64,000 nucleotides of DNA. Source: Tsukamurella sp. 8F. Its GTDB lineage: Bacteria; Actinomycetota; Actinomycetes; Mycobacteriales; Mycobacteriaceae. The notes beneath the pieces are model-generated. The model was given only the letters and a program-made list of their open reading frames with translations. It did no database searches and was not told where the DNA came from. This document shows, in pieces, positions 44,559 through 54,315 of the stretch. The position numbers and the translations under genes were made by a program. Every line of letters starts with the position of its first letter. Positions within the stretch are counted from its first letter, which is position 1. The stretch is from positions 62,001 to 126,000 of the forward strand of contig NZ_JARFTP010000006.1 in NCBI RefSeq assembly GCF_029167375.1, written 5' to 3'.

Positions 44559-45857
44559 TCAGCGGGACAGCAGGCCCCAGTCCTCGAGGCCGTCGTACAG
44601 GGGGTTGTCCAGCGCGAGCGCGGACACGCGCGCCCGCAGCCCCGACACATCGGCGGACGGCCCGGCGGCCAGAGCGGTGGCGATGACATCGGCCACCTCA
44701 CGGAACTCGGCGTCCCCGAAACCGCGGGTCGCGAGCGCCGCGGTGCCGATCCGCAATCCGGAGGTCACCATCGGCGGACGCGGGTCGAACGGCACGGCGT
44801 TGCGGTTCACGGTGATGCCCACCTCGTGCAGGAGATCCTCGGCCTGCTGGCCGTCGAGGGGGCTGTTGCGGAGGTCGACGAGCGCAAGGTGCACGTCGGT
44901 GCCACCCGTGAGGACTGTGACACCCGCGTCGGCGACGTCCCTACCCGTCAGGCGCTCGGCGAGAAGCCGCGCGCCGTCGAGGGTGCGCTGCTGACGCTCC
45001 TTGAACTCCTCTGTGCCCGCCACCTTGAGCGCGACCGCCTTCGCGGCGATGACGTGCATGAGCGGCCCGCCCTGCTGGCCGGGGAACACGGCCGAATTGA
45101 GCTTCTTGGCCCACTCCTGCTTCGCGAGGATCAGACCCGAGCGGGGACCGCCGAGCGTCTTGTGCACGGTGGTGGACACGACGTCGGCGTGCGGCACCGG
45201 GCTCGGGTGCAGCCCCGCGGCGACGAGACCCGCGAAGTGCGCCATATCGACCCACAGGTACGCGCCGACCTCGTCGGCGATCCGACGGAACGCAGCGAAG
45301 TCCAGGTGCCGCGGGTACGCGGACCAGCCGGCGACGATGACCTTCGGCTTGCTGTCGAGGGCGATCTTGCGCACCTCGTCCATATCGATCCGGTGGTCCT
45401 CCTTGGAGACGCCGTAGAAGACGTTCTCGTACAGCTTCCCGGAGAAGTTCAAGCGCATGCCGTGCGTGAGGTGGCCCCCGTGTGCGAGGTCGAGGCCCAT
45501 CAGCGTCTCACCCGGCTGCATGAGGGCCTGCAGCACGGCGGCGTTGGCCTGCGCGCCCGAATGCGGCTGGACGTTGGCGAACTCCGCGCCGAACAACTCC
45601 TTGGCGCGCGCCCGCGCGAGGTCCTCGACGACATCGACGTATTCGCAGCCGCCGTAGTAGCGACGCCCCGGGTATCCCTCGGCGTACTTGTTCGTGAGGA
45701 CGCTGCCCTGTGCCTGCAACACGGCGCGCGGAACGAAGTTCTCCGACGCGATCATCTCCAGCGTGTCGCGCTGCCGGGCGAGCTCGCCGTTCATGGCGGC
45801 AGCGACCTCGGGATCGAGCTCGGCAAGAGTGGCGTCGTTCACGCTGGGTTCCGTCAT
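44559..45857 (-). CDS. glyA: Serine hydroxymethyltransferase
   Basis: 432 residues. PLP enzyme converting serine + tetrahydrofolate to glycine + methylene-THF, the main source of one-carbon units. The PLP lysine is in [30 protein letters not shown]-type [15 protein letters not shown] and [16 protein letters not shown] are the other active-site pieces. The ATG at 45857 has TAAACT 7 nt upstream, inside the end of the DUF885 gene, so it has its own promoter although the genes touch. No glycine riboswitch is present upstream. Confidence 0.97.
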   Translation of the reverse strand: MTEPSVNDATLAELDPEVAAAMNGELARQRDTLEMIASENFVPRAVLQAQGSVLTNKYAEGYPGRRYYGGCEYVDVVEDLARARAKELFGAEFANVQPHSGAQANAAVLQALMQPGETLMGLDLAHGGHLTHGMRLNFSGKLYENVFYGVSKEDHRIDMDEVRKIALDSKPKVIVAGWSAYPRHLDFAAFRRIADEVGAYLWVDMAHFAGLVAAGLHPSPVPHADVVSTTVHKTLGGPRSGLILAKQEWAKKLNSAVFPGQQGGPLMHVIAAKAVALKVAGTEEFKERQQRTLDGARLLAERLTGRDVADAGVTVLTGGTDVHLALVDLRNSPLDGQQAEDLLHEVGITVNRNAVPFDPRPPMVTSGLRIGTAALATRGFGDAEFREVADVIATALAAGPSADVSGLRARVSALALDNPLYDGLEDWGLLSR

Positions 45858-45862
45858 GCGCC

Positions 45863-47092
45863 CTAGTTTAGGGTGCTGGATTCTGCAGCCAGTTCCCGGC
45901 GCAGGCTCGACGGGACGAGCGGCTCGTCGAGCAGCCGGCCGAACCGGTCCAGACGCTCCCTTCCTGCGGGGACGACGTCCAGCCAGCGACGCAGCAGCGC
46001 GTAACCCTCGACGTATGTGGACACGTACGCCCGCCACAGCGGAGACGACAGGAACCGCAGCGACTGACGCGCCGTGCGCTCGGCCATCAGGCCCCAGCGC
46101 TGCAGATACGCGACGACGTCCTCGGTGTCGGCGTGCCGGTCGTGCAGCATCAGGGCCGCGTCCTGCCGGACGTGCAGCAACCCGGCGCTCGCGCGCGCGA
46201 TCCGCTCGTGCAGGTCGCCGTCGAACCGGAGACCGAGATCCGCGTAGATCTCCTGCGCCCAGCGGCCCCACCCCGGACCGATCGCCGCCCCGAGCGCATG
46301 GTCGGCGAGCCCCTCGGCCATGAGGCACTGCGGGGTGTTCACCAGGAAGATCGTCTGCTCCGGCTGGTTCTCTCCGTGTACCAGCAACTGTTCCTTGCGG
46401 CAGTGTTCCGTATGGTGCCCGGGATACGCCTCATGTGCGATGAGGTGCGGCATGGCCGACAGGTATTGCGTGAGATCGCCGTTCACCGCCACCGTCGACC
46501 GGTAGTCGCCCAGGTAGTAGTTGAATCCCGACCACGGCTTGTCCGAAACCACCTCGAAGTCCACGGTCTCCGCCGCGGGCAACGGATACCGCTCGCGCAC
46601 GACGTCGCGCAGCGCCCCCGCCAGCGCATCCATCACCTCGGGTACCCGCTCGGGCGGGACCTCGGCGGAGTTCTTCGCGGCCAGCACCCGCTCGCGCAGC
46701 GGGCCGGGTCCCGGCAGTACCTCGTCGAGCGCCGCGTGTGAAGCCTCGTAGTCGACCGTGTCGTGCGGAGCTACATCGACGTCGAAGTAGGCCTTGACCT
46801 CGTCGACGAAACCGATCGGCTCGCCGTCGAACTTCCGCGCCGACATCTCCAACGCCGCGACGTGCCCCGTGACGAACTCCCGCCGCGCCGGTGGCAGGGA
46901 CGTATCTGTAGCGAGGTCACTGAGCAGGCCACGCGCATCGCGTGCCAGTCCCGACGGTGTGGGGGTCGGCCCCTCCTCGACGGCGCGACGGTGCGCCGGG
47001 TCCCCGAAGTACGCGTCGACGAAGCCCGACTCCAGCCGGTCGAACGCAAGACCGAGGCGCAGATATCGGTCCGTCAGGGAGGATTCGGCCAT
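45863..47092 (-). CDS. DUF885 domain-containing metallopeptidase-like protein
   Basis: 409 residues. The key motif is [17 protein letters not shown], the HExxxGHH zinc site of the DUF885 family (M3/M32-like fold); Glu in the following [10 protein letters not shown] is a likely third ligand. No signal peptide, so it is cytosolic. Some members act as carboxypeptidase-like enzymes; substrate here unknown. The ATG at 47092 has TAACCT 6 nt upstream. It shares a strand with glyA, 5 bp apart, so read-through is possible. Confidence 0.85.
   Translation of the reverse strand: MAESSLTDRYLRLGLAFDRLESGFVDAYFGDPAHRRAVEEGPTPTPSGLARDARGLLSDLATDTSLPPARREFVTGHVAALEMSARKFDGEPIGFVDEVKAYFDVDVAPHDTVDYEASHAALDEVLPGPGPLRERVLAAKNSAEVPPERVPEVMDALAGALRDVVRERYPLPAAETVDFEVVSDKPWSGFNYYLGDYRSTVAVNGDLTQYLSAMPHLIAHEAYPGHHTEHCRKEQLLVHGENQPEQTIFLVNTPQCLMAEGLADHALGAAIGPGWGRWAQEIYADLGLRFDGDLHERIARASAGLLHVRQDAALMLHDRHADTEDVVAYLQRWGLMAERTARQSLRFLSSPLWRAYVSTYVEGYALLRRWLDVVPAGRERLDRFGRLLDEPLVPSSLRRELAAESSTLN
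45865..45870 (-). promoter_or_regulatory. -10 box of glyA
   Basis: TAAACT, 7 nt before the ATG at 45857. Confidence 0.45.
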
Positions 47093-47098
47093 GGCCGC

Positions 47099-47104
47099 AG
47101 GTTA
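47099..47104 (-). promoter_or_regulatory. -10 box of the DUF885 gene
   Basis: TAACCT, 6 nt before the ATG at 47092. Confidence 0.45.
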
Positions 47105-47155
47105 GCCCAGACCCCGGTTTCGCGTTCCCTCGTCGCGTTCGCCAGACTGAAGGAC

Positions 47156-47191
47156 ATGTCTCCGTCGGCATCGACCCCGGTCGCCTCGTGA
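47156..47191 (+). other. 11-codon upstream ORF overlapping the coaA start
   Basis: ATG at 47156 with AAGGA 1-2 nt upstream of the spacer reads [11 protein letters not shown] and stops on the TGA that overlaps the coaA GTG (47188-47191, GTGA). It may couple translation into coaA, or be chance. Confidence 0.25.
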
Positions 47192-48111
47192 GCGAACCGA
47201 GCCCGTACATCGAGCTCGACCGCGCGCAGTGGCGGGAGCTCAGGCAGGCGACGCCCCTCTCGCTGACCGAGGAGGAGCTGCACGACCTGCGCGGTCTCGG
47301 CGAACAGATCGACCTCGCGGAGGTCGCGGAGGTGTATCTCCCGCTGTCCCGCCTCATCCATCTACAGGTGGCTGCGCGGCAGCGGCTGTACGCCGCGACT
47401 GCGACGTTCCTCGGCGAGCAGCGGCGCGACCAGCAGGTGCCGTTCGTGATCGGTGTGGCCGGTTCCGTGGCCGTCGGCAAGTCGACGACGGCCCGCGTGC
47501 TGCAGGCGCTGCTCGCGCGGTGGGAGTCGCATCCGCGCGTCGACCTGGTCACCACAGACGGATTCCTCTACCCCAGCGCCGAGCTCGAGCGACGCGGAAT
47601 CATGCACCGCAAGGGTTTTCCCGAGTCCTACGACCGGCGCGCGCTGCTGCGCTTCGTGACCGCCGTGAAATCCGGCGCCGAGGACGTGTCCGCGCCCGTG
47701 TATTCGCATCAGCTGTACGACATCGTGCCCGGGGAACAGATCCACGTGCAGCGCCCGGACATCCTGATCATCGAGGGCCTGAACGTGCTGCAGACGGGCC
47801 CGCGGCTGATGATCTCGGACCTGTTCGACTTCTCCCTGTACGTCGACGCGCGCATCGAGGACATCGAGCAGTGGTACGTCGACCGTTTCCTGTCGATGCG
47901 GACCACCGCGTTCGCCGACCCGAGATCGCACTTCCACCACTACTCCGGGCTGTCGGACCGCCAGGCCACCGAGCGCGCACACAGCATCTGGGCGGGCATC
48001 AACCGCCCGAATCTCGTACAGAACATCCTTCCCACCCGACCGCGCGCGACGCTCGTGCTGCGCAAGGACGCCGATCACTCGATCAATCGGGTGCGGCTGC
48101 GGAAGCTGTAG
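47188..48111 (+). CDS. coaA: Type I pantothenate kinase
   Basis: 307 residues from the GTG at 47188, giving the start [14 protein letters not shown], like the mycobacterial enzyme (about 312 residues). First and rate-limiting step of CoA synthesis: pantothenate + ATP to 4'-phosphopantothenate, feedback-inhibited by CoA. Walker A is [14 protein letters not shown]; the pantothenate pocket residues sit in [20 protein letters not shown], then [16 protein letters not shown], and RMRAT-like [16 protein letters not shown] at the end. It is divergent from DUF885. Confidence 0.96.
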   Translation: MSEPSPYIELDRAQWRELRQATPLSLTEEELHDLRGLGEQIDLAEVAEVYLPLSRLIHLQVAARQRLYAATATFLGEQRRDQQVPFVIGVAGSVAVGKSTTARVLQALLARWESHPRVDLVTTDGFLYPSAELERRGIMHRKGFPESYDRRALLRFVTAVKSGAEDVSAPVYSHQLYDIVPGEQIHVQRPDILIIEGLNVLQTGPRLMISDLFDFSLYVDARIEDIEQWYVDRFLSMRTTAFADPRSHFHHYSGLSDRQATERAHSIWAGINRPNLVQNILPTRPRATLVLRKDADHSINRVRLRKL

Positions 48112-48114
48112 TAC

Positions 48115-48942
48115 TCAGGATCCGAATCGGCGGTGCCGGTTGCCGTAATCGCGCAGCGCGCGGAGGAAATCGACGCGGCGGAACTCCGGCCAGTAGGCCT
48201 CCGTGAACCAGATCTCGCTGTAGGCGCTCTGCCACAGTAGGAAACCCGAGAGCCGCTGCTCACCCGACGTACGGATGACCAGGTCCGGATCCGGCTGGCC
48301 GCGGGTGTAGAGGTGCTGGTCGATCCCCTCGACGGTCACGGCGTCCGCCAGCTCCTCCGCGGTCGCACCCGACGCGAGCCGGTCTGCCAACAGCGACCGC
48401 ACGGCGTCGACTATCTCCTTGCGGCCGCCGTAGCCCACGGCCACGTTGACGTGCGTGCCGGTCCGGCCCAGCGTCCGGTCGGCGGCCTCCGTGAGCCTGC
48501 GGGCGGCGGCTGCAGGGAGCAACTCCATCGCGCCGACGATCTTCACCGACCAGTTCTTGTCCGGCCCCGAGATCTCCTCCACCACATCCGTGATGATCTC
48601 CAAGAGGGCCGCGAGTTCGTCCGGGTCGCGGCGCAGGTTCTCCGTGGACAGCAGGTAGATGGTGGCGAGTTCGATGTCCGCCTCATCGCACCAGGTCAGC
48701 ATCTCGGCGATCTTCTTCGCGCCCATGCGGTAGCCGTGGCTCACGTCGGTGAACCCGGCCGCACGCGCCCACCTGCGGTTTCCGTCGCACAGCACGGCCA
48801 CGTGCCGCGGCTTCTCCGCGCCTGCGTCCTGCGCCCGGGCGATCTCGGCGCGCAAGCGGCGCTCGTAGAGGTGGTAGACCGGCTCCGCGAGGAGAGACGT
48901 GGGGACGCCGGGTAGGTCGGGGATCTTAGGGGCGCTCACCAC
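48115..48942 (-). CDS. Cis-prenyl (Z-isoprenyl diphosphate) synthase
   Basis: 275 residues of the UPP synthase family. The catalytic Asp53 is in the motif VLCDGNRRWAR; GYRMGAKKIAEML, YLLSTENLRRD and RTSGEQRLSGFLLWQSAYSE are the IPP and allylic sites. The neighbours match the mycobacterial short-chain Rv1086 (Z-FPP synthase, about 262 aa), so short-chain Z-farnesyl diphosphate synthesis, feeding decaprenyl phosphate, is likely; product chain length cannot be set from the sequence alone. Start is the GTG at 48942 (AAGG 8 nt upstream); the next GTG (48939) also fits. Convergent to coaA. Confidence 0.92.
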   Translation of the reverse strand: MVSAPKIPDLPGVPTSLLAEPVYHLYERRLRAEIARAQDAGAEKPRHVAVLCDGNRRWARAAGFTDVSHGYRMGAKKIAEMLTWCDEADIELATIYLLSTENLRRDPDELAALLEIITDVVEEISGPDKNWSVKIVGAMELLPAAAARRLTEAADRTLGRTGTHVNVAVGYGGRKEIVDAVRSLLADRLASGATAEELADAVTVEGIDQHLYTRGQPDPDLVIRTSGEQRLSGFLLWQSAYSEIWFTEAYWPEFRRVDFLRALRDYGNRHRRFGS

Positions 48943-49028
48943 GACCGCGACCTTACCGTTACCTCACCCGCCCCGGCGTGGATCGCAACCTGAGAAGTCC
49001 CAACGGATCGGGGCGACCACGAGCACCC

Positions 49029-49047
49029 GCCGAACCCGCGGTTCGGC
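49029..49047 (-). terminator. Weak hairpin downstream of the ABC importer operon
   Basis: GCCGAACC-CGC-GGTTCGGC, 8-bp perfect arms. No T-run follows, so this may be rho-independent only weakly, or a binding site. Confidence 0.3.
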
Positions 49048-49111
49048 ACGCGAACAGGCTCGACCGCGTACCTCGGCACTGCCTCGATGGCGCGGTCGGC
49101 GTCCCGCAGGA

Positions 49112-49903
49112 TCAACCGTGCGCCTCGTATATGGCCTGCGCCAGTTCGGCTTTCAGCTCCGTGAACTCGGTGGTCGCAAGGACCGAGGGATCTCGCACGC
49201 CGTCCTCGGTGTCACCGGGCAGGTCGATCCTTCGATCCACGATGACGCGGCCCGGACGCGCGCTCATCACCAGCACCCGGGTCCCGAGGAACACCGCCTC
49301 CTCGACGGAGTGGGTGATGAACACGATGGTCTTCCCCGCGCGCCGCCAGATCTTCAGCAGGTCCACCTGCAGGCGCTCGCGAGTCAGGGCATCGAGCGCG
49401 CCGTAGGGCTCGTCCATCAGCACGATCGCCGGGTCGCCCGCGAGCACACGCGCGATCTGCGCGCGCTGCTGCATGCCACCGGACAGCTCGTACGGCCGCT
49501 TATCGCCGAAGTCCGCGAGGCCAACGAGGTCAAGCATCTCGGTCGCCCGTTCGCGGCGCTTCGCCTTCGCGACGCCACGCACCTTGGGGCCGAACTCGAC
49601 GTTGCCGCGCACCGTCAGCCAGGGATACAACGTCGGGGCCTGGAAGACGACGCCCCGCTCCGCCGCGGGCCCCTTCACGGGTTTCCCGCCGACCTCCACC
49701 ACGCCGTCCGTCGGCGCGAGGAATCCCGCGAGCAGTTGCAGCAGAGTCGTCTTGCCGCAGCCCGAGGGGCCGACGATGCACACGAACTCCCCCGGCTCGA
49801 TCACCAGGTCGGTCGCCTGCAGAGCGATGGTCGGACCCGACGCGGTCTCATACGTCTTGCTCGCGCCATTCAGGACGACGCGTTCCGTGTCTGCCGTGGT
49901 CAC
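49112..49903 (-). CDS. ABC transporter ATP-binding protein (sulfonate/nitrate/taurine type)
   Basis: 263 residues. Walker A GPSGCGKTTLL, Q-loop VFQAPTLYPWLTVRGNVEF, signature ELSGGMQQRAQIARVLAG, Walker B IVLMDEPYGALDALT and His loop FITHSVEEA are complete. It matches the SsuB/TauB/NrtD group. The GTG overlaps the stop of the substrate-binding protein gene by 4 bp (49900-49903). It energises the importer built with the next two genes. Confidence 0.93.
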   Translation of the reverse strand: MTTADTERVVLNGASKTYETASGPTIALQATDLVIEPGEFVCIVGPSGCGKTTLLQLLAGFLAPTDGVVEVGGKPVKGPAAERGVVFQAPTLYPWLTVRGNVEFGPKVRGVAKAKRRERATEMLDLVGLADFGDKRPYELSGGMQQRAQIARVLAGDPAIVLMDEPYGALDALTRERLQVDLLKIWRRAGKTIVFITHSVEEAVFLGTRVLVMSARPGRVIVDRRIDLPGDTEDGVRDPSVLATTEFTELKAELAQAIYEAHG

Positions 49904-50952
49904 TTGCCACTCACCTCTCGTACCGCGCCCGTGTGGACCGCGGTGGTGTACGTATCCGCGGGCTTCACCGCATCGATCTGGCCCTGCTGCAGCAGGAACT
50001 GGGCGGTGTTACGCAGGTCGCCGCCGAGCGCGTTCAACCGGTCGGCCTGCTCGGCCGCGTCGAAGTACTGATAGCCCGCGAGCTGCTTCTGCACCTGGTC
50101 GACCGGCACGCCGAGCTGTCCTGCGATGCGGACCGACGCCCCGTGCGGGTCGGACTTCAGAAGCTTGACCGCCCAGTCCTGAGCGGCCGTCCATATCTTC
50201 AAGAAGCCGGGGTTGTTCCGGACGAACTCCGATCGCGCCCCCTCCAGGTCGTACGTCGGGGAGCCCTGCTTCGCCACCTGCGCGCTGTCGGTCAGTACGT
50301 GCGCGCCGTCCAACTGGCCCAGCGTCGGCTCCCAGATATAGGCGGCGTCGATCTGCCCGCCCTGCCAGGCGCCACGTATCGCGTCGGGTGACAGGTTGAT
50401 GACGTTGGCTGCGCCGCCGACGCCGGCGCGGTCCAGCGCCGTCAGCAGGCTGTAGTGCGAGGTCGACGCGAACGGCACACCGATCCGCTTTCCGCGCAGG
50501 TCGGCAACGCTCTTGACCGACGGGTCGCGGCTCACCAGGGACTCCGCCGGCCCGATCAGGTCCTGGATCCACACGACGTTCATATCGATGTCGAGCGGCA
50601 GCGACAGCGCCTTCGCGGCGGGCGCGCTGCCGAGCAGCCCGATGTCCAGCGAGTCGGCTCCGAACGCCTGGATCACGTCGCCGCCCGACGAGAACTTGCT
50701 CCACACCAGCTTCGCCTTCGGTAGGCAGGTCTCGAGCAGTCCGGCGTCCTTGACGATGAGATCCCCGTTGGGGATCTCCTGCCACGCGATGCGGACGGTG
50801 CCGGTGACCGTCGGATCGGGAGCGACGGGGCACGCGATGGCAGCACCGATGGCACGGGACTGTTCGGGCCTACCCGATTTCACGATGCAGCCGGAGAGGC
50901 TGACGGACAGCGCAGCGACGATCGCGGTCGCACGGAAGAGCTTGCGGCTCAT
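49900..50952 (-). CDS. ABC importer substrate-binding lipoprotein (TauA/SsuA type)
   Basis: 350 residues. Lipoprotein signal with lipobox SLSGC, so Cys22 is lipidated. The binding fold is the two-lobed TauA/SsuA (NMT1/THI5-like) type: IGLLGSAPAAKAL, PAESLVSRDPSVKSVADLRG, KRIGVPFASTSHYSLLTALD, and AAYIWEPTLGQLD. It delivers a small anion such as an alkanesulfonate, taurine or nitrate; the ligand is not fixed. Start overlaps the permease stop by 4 bp. Confidence 0.92.
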   Translation of the reverse strand: MSRKLFRATAIVAALSVSLSGCIVKSGRPEQSRAIGAAIACPVAPDPTVTGTVRIAWQEIPNGDLIVKDAGLLETCLPKAKLVWSKFSSGGDVIQAFGADSLDIGLLGSAPAAKALSLPLDIDMNVVWIQDLIGPAESLVSRDPSVKSVADLRGKRIGVPFASTSHYSLLTALDRAGVGGAANVINLSPDAIRGAWQGGQIDAAYIWEPTLGQLDGAHVLTDSAQVAKQGSPTYDLEGARSEFVRNNPGFLKIWTAAQDWAVKLLKSDPHGASVRIAGQLGVPVDQVQKQLAGYQYFDAAEQADRLNALGGDLRNTAQFLLQQGQIDAVKPADTYTTAVHTGAVREVSGK

Positions 50953-51809
50953 GCCTTCCCCTTCCACGGGACCAGCAGCACGCCGATCCACTTGATGAGC
51001 CCGTCCAGGAGCAGGGCGGTGACGCCGATGACGATGATGCAGGCGATGGTCAGGGCCGTGTTGAGCTGCTGGCCGGCCAGATAGGCGAGGCCGCCGATGC
51101 CGGGGATGCCGTTGTTGAGTTCGGCTGCGACCACCGTGGTCCACGCGAACCCGACCGCGATCCGAATACCGGTGATGACCTCGGGCAGCGTCGCGGGGAA
51201 CACCACGCGCGTGATGGTCTGCGCGCGGCTGGCGCCCAGCGCGCGGGCCGCGTTGATCTGGTCCTGCTTGACCGCCTGCACGCCGTTGACGGTGGAGATC
51301 GCGATCGCGGGGAAGGCGGCCAGGAACAGCAGCCAGATCTTGGAGGTGTCCCCGATCCCGAACCACACGATCAGCAGCCCGATGTAGCCGAGCGGCGGCA
51401 GAGACCGCAGGAAGTTCATGTACGGCTCGATGATGGTGTTCACCGTCTTCGAGGTCCCCATCAGGAAGCCGACGATCGGTCCCAGGATCACCGCGGCACC
51501 CACGCCGGCGACGATGCGCTGCAGGCTGGCGACCAGGTGTTCCCATAGGAAGTAGTTCTGCTCGCCCAGCACCTCGCGGGGCACGCCGGGCGCGATCTGG
51601 TGCCACGTGCTCGCGCGCACGGCGGCGCGCCAGACCGCGGCCGGCGTGGGCAGGAACTTCTCGTCCACCAGGTGTAGCGCGGTGATGAGCCACCACACCA
51701 GCAGGAAGGCGATAAGCGCGGTCAGGCGCACCAGCCATGCCCGGACCGCATGTGGGAGCGGTTCGATCACAGTGTTGCGCACGCGCAGTAGCGGGGGTTC
51801 CCCGGCCAT
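50949..51809 (-). CDS. ABC importer permease (sulfonate/nitrate/taurine type)
   Basis: 286 residues with six membrane segments. The cytoplasmic EAA loop is GALGASRAQTITRVVFPATL (AARALGASRAQ), which docks to the ATPase. FLPTPAAVWRAAV and FLRSLPPLGYIGLLIVWFGI fit SsuC/TauC. The ATG at 51809 shares a base with the SDR stop (TGATG), and its stop overlaps the lipoprotein start, so the whole operon is translationally coupled. Confidence 0.93.
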   Translation of the reverse strand: MAGEPPLLRVRNTVIEPLPHAVRAWLVRLTALIAFLLVWWLITALHLVDEKFLPTPAAVWRAAVRASTWHQIAPGVPREVLGEQNYFLWEHLVASLQRIVAGVGAAVILGPIVGFLMGTSKTVNTIIEPYMNFLRSLPPLGYIGLLIVWFGIGDTSKIWLLFLAAFPAIAISTVNGVQAVKQDQINAARALGASRAQTITRVVFPATLPEVITGIRIAVGFAWTTVVAAELNNGIPGIGGLAYLAGQQLNTALTIACIIVIGVTALLLDGLIKWIGVLLVPWKGKA

Positions 51810-52564
51810 CAGGTTGTCCTTCGTTTGACCTGGCCCGGCGCGACCTGGTCGCGGGGCATGAGCACGATGTTGTCGATGTTCACGTGCGGAGGACGCGTGA
51901 CCACCCAGGTCACGGCGTCCGCGATATCGTCGGCGGTAAGGGACTCGACGCCCTCGTACACCTTGGCCGCCGCCTCTTCGTCGCCGCGCATGCGTACGAC
52001 GGAGAACTCTGTCTCGACCATTCCGGGATCGATCTCGGCTACCCGGATAGGCTCGCCGTGCAGTTCCAGCCGCAGCACGCGGGTGATCGCGCGGACCGCG
52101 TACTTCGCCGCGTTGTACCCGGCGCCGCCCACGTAGGGGAAGATCGCCGCCACAGAACCGATCGTCACCACCGTCGCGGACGGCGACTCCCTCAGCTTCG
52201 GCAGCAGGGCCTGTGTCACGCGCAGGACCCCCAGCACGTTGGTGTCGTACATGCGCTGCCAATCGGCGATGTCCGCCTCGGCGATCGACTCGTTGCCGAT
52301 CGCTCCGCCGGCGTTGTTGACGATCACGTCGACACGTTCGATCGCGGCGGCGAACGCCTGCACCGATGCGGCGTCGGTGACATCCAGCGGCAGCGCGGTC
52401 ACGGAGCGCTCTGGGAACTGGGCCTCCAGGTCGGACTTGAGGGCGTCGAGGCGGTCGGTCCGCCGGGCGCCCACGATCACGTCGTAACCTGCACGGACCA
52501 GGTGACGGGCACTGGCCTCACCGATCCCGCTGCTCGCGCCGGTGATGACGGCGATCTCGCTCAC
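51809..52564 (-). CDS. SDR family oxidoreductase, first gene of the importer operon
   Basis: 251 residues. TGASSGIG at 8-15, NNAG at 83-86, catalytic Ser137, Tyr150, Lys154 (GYNAAK). The GTG at 52564 is chosen: GAGGAG lies 6 nt upstream, while the ATGs at 52603 and 52591 have none. It is fused in an operon with the ABC importer by a 1-bp stop/start overlap, which suggests the imported compound or a product is its substrate, though SDRs are promiscuous in gene order. Confidence 0.87.
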   Translation of the reverse strand: MSEIAVITGASSGIGEASARHLVRAGYDVIVGARRTDRLDALKSDLEAQFPERSVTALPLDVTDAASVQAFAAAIERVDVIVNNAGGAIGNESIAEADIADWQRMYDTNVLGVLRVTQALLPKLRESPSATVVTIGSVAAIFPYVGGAGYNAAKYAVRAITRVLRLELHGEPIRVAEIDPGMVETEFSVVRMRGDEEAAAKVYEGVESLTADDIADAVTWVVTRPPHVNIDNIVLMPRDQVAPGQVKRRTT

Positions 52565-52666
52565 AATGTGCTCCTCACGTTCGTCGGACATCTTGTCGGA
52601 CAAACGTTAGTCGCGGGTAGCGCTCGAATCAGGCTGAGCGCATTAGCTTCGAGCAGTTAGACCCGC

Positions 52667-53188
52667 TCAGGAGAGCCCCACATCCATGCGGTGGTGTTCC
52701 AGGTCGTGCAGCGCGTATACGCCCAGGGTCTGCGCGGTGAATCGGGATCCGCCGGTGCGCCGCCCCTCGCGCTGCCACGAACCGTCCGGCACGCGCCGGT
52801 AGGCCCCCTCCAGAAGCCTTGCCGCCGACGCGATCTCGACCGCCACGACAGCGGGATCCTGCGACGAGTAGGCGCGCTCGACGGCCGCGGCGTCCTGATC
52901 CCAGTTGTCGAAAACCGGATCATCCTGCGCCAGAATGAGTTCCAACCGCTCCCGCATGATGTGATGCACGTCCCGGACGTGGCAGCCGTACTCGAGCGGG
53001 GACCACGTCGCGTCATCGGGCCGCGCGAGCGCGTCGGGAGCGTCGAGCCGTGGGCCCCAACCATCCGCGGACGCGGCGATCCGGTCGGCGAGGGCGGATG
53101 GGCGCACACCCGCGGGATCGAATCCGCAGTCCGGGCACGCCCGCCCGAGAACCCAGGTCCAGTCCTTCTCGTCGGGCACTATCGCCAT
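52667..53188 (-). CDS. DinB-like metalloprotein
   Basis: 173 residues. A Cys-x-x-Cys pair (CPDCGF) opens it. The DinB/MDMPI-type helical bundle has histidines in GCHVRDVHHIMRERLE and HDLEHHRMD, a three-His metal site. Related proteins use mycothiol or bacillithiol for isomerisation or transfer; function here unknown. Transcribed away from the SDR promoter, 25 bp before the aroF-type gene on the same strand. Confidence 0.82.
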   Translation of the reverse strand: MAIVPDEKDWTWVLGRACPDCGFDPAGVRPSALADRIAASADGWGPRLDAPDALARPDDATWSPLEYGCHVRDVHHIMRERLELILAQDDPVFDNWDQDAAAVERAYSSQDPAVVAVEIASAARLLEGAYRRVPDGSWQREGRRTGGSRFTAQTLGVYALHDLEHHRMDVGLS

Positions 53189-53213
53189 GCGCCCAGTATG
53201 CCCCGCTCCGCCC

Positions 53214-54269
53214 TCACACGGCGACGGCGAGTGTGTGTAGGACACCGACCGTCGTCGCGAAGTCCATGCACTTGTCGGTGACCGACTGCCCGTACACCAG
53301 CGGACCGGGTCCCGGCTGTTGTGCACCCGCCTCGATGAAGGACTCGAGCATGATGCCCGAGATGCCTTGCCGCCCAGCGGCCATCATGGTCGCGATCTCG
53401 CGCGCGACCTCTGCCTGCCGCACGTGGTCCTTACCCGAGTTCGCGTGGCTCGCATCGATCATCAGCCGTGGGGCAAGACCCGCTGCCGTAAGCGCGCCCA
53501 CCGCATCGTCGACGGAGGCCCCGTCCCAGTTCGGACCGCCGCGCCCGCCGCGCAGGATGATGTGGCAGTTCTCGTTGCCGGCCGTCTCGACGACAGCGGC
53601 GGCACCGTCGTCGTCGGTGCCGAAGAATACGTGCCGGGCGGCGGCGGCACCCACGCCGTCGATCGCGACCTGGACGTTGCCGTCGGTGGCGTTCTTGAAG
53701 CCGATCGGCATCGACAGCCCCGATGCGAGCTGTCGATGCACCTGAGACTCGGTGGTGCGTGCGCCTATCGCGCCCCAGGCTACGGTGTCGGCGATGTACT
53801 GCGGGCTGGTCGGTTCGAGGAACTCGCAGCCCACGGGGAGCCCGATCTCGAGGATGTCGAGCAGTAGCCGACGCGCGGTCCGCAGCCCCCGAGGCACGTC
53901 GTACGACTCGTCCATGCCGGGGTCGTTGATCAGGCCCTTCCATCCCACCGTGGTACGCGGCTTCTCGAAGTACACACGCATGACGATCAACAGTTCGCCG
54001 GCGAGCTGGTCCGCGATCGGCTTCAGCCGGCGCGCGTAGTCGAGGGCGGCCTCGGGGTCGTGCACGGAGCAGGGACCGACGACGACCAGCAGGCGGTCGT
54101 CGCGGCCGGCCAGCACGTCGGCGACCGCGTCGCGGTCGGCGGCGACGCGCGCGGCAAGACGATCCGGAAGGGGCAGTTCGTCGCGCAACTGCGCGGGCGA
54201 CGGGATCGCGTGGAACGCGGTGACCCGGCGGTTCGAGGTACTGGCCGGGGTGTCGAGCTCGATTGTCAT
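53214..54269 (-). CDS. aroF: Class I DAHP synthase (3-deoxy-7-phosphoheptulonate synthase)
   Basis: 351 residues. First step of the shikimate pathway: PEP + erythrose 4-phosphate to DAHP, giving Phe, Tyr, Trp and folate precursors. E. coli AroFGH-type: KPRTTVGWKGLIND, GARTTESQVHRQLASG, RGGRGGPNWD and SHANSGKDH (metal ligand His). This class is distinct from the class II (plant-like) enzyme also used in the order. AGGAAGG is 4 nt before the ATG. It is preceded by a Tyr-Trp-Phe leader peptide and a terminator (54316-54443), pointing to attenuation control. Confidence 0.95.
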   Translation of the reverse strand: MTIELDTPASTSNRRVTAFHAIPSPAQLRDELPLPDRLAARVAADRDAVADVLAGRDDRLLVVVGPCSVHDPEAALDYARRLKPIADQLAGELLIVMRVYFEKPRTTVGWKGLINDPGMDESYDVPRGLRTARRLLLDILEIGLPVGCEFLEPTSPQYIADTVAWGAIGARTTESQVHRQLASGLSMPIGFKNATDGNVQVAIDGVGAAAARHVFFGTDDDGAAAVVETAGNENCHIILRGGRGGPNWDGASVDDAVGALTAAGLAPRLMIDASHANSGKDHVRQAEVAREIATMMAAGRQGISGIMLESFIEAGAQQPGPGPLVYGQSVTDKCMDFATTVGVLHTLAVAV

Positions 54270-54315
54270 GGTGCCTTCCTGCACTGGCGGGCACCCGCGA
54301 AGTCTCCGGCGCCCT

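Noticed and set aside
45858-47100. Glycine riboswitch upstream of glyA
   Set aside because: glyA has only 5 bp to the upstream gene and a -10 box inside that gene; no riboswitch leader fits.
49029-49047. LexA/SOS box at GAACCCGCGGTTC
   Set aside because: The half-sites are spaced by 5 nt instead of the 4 nt of the actinobacterial SOS box, and the site is downstream of genes.
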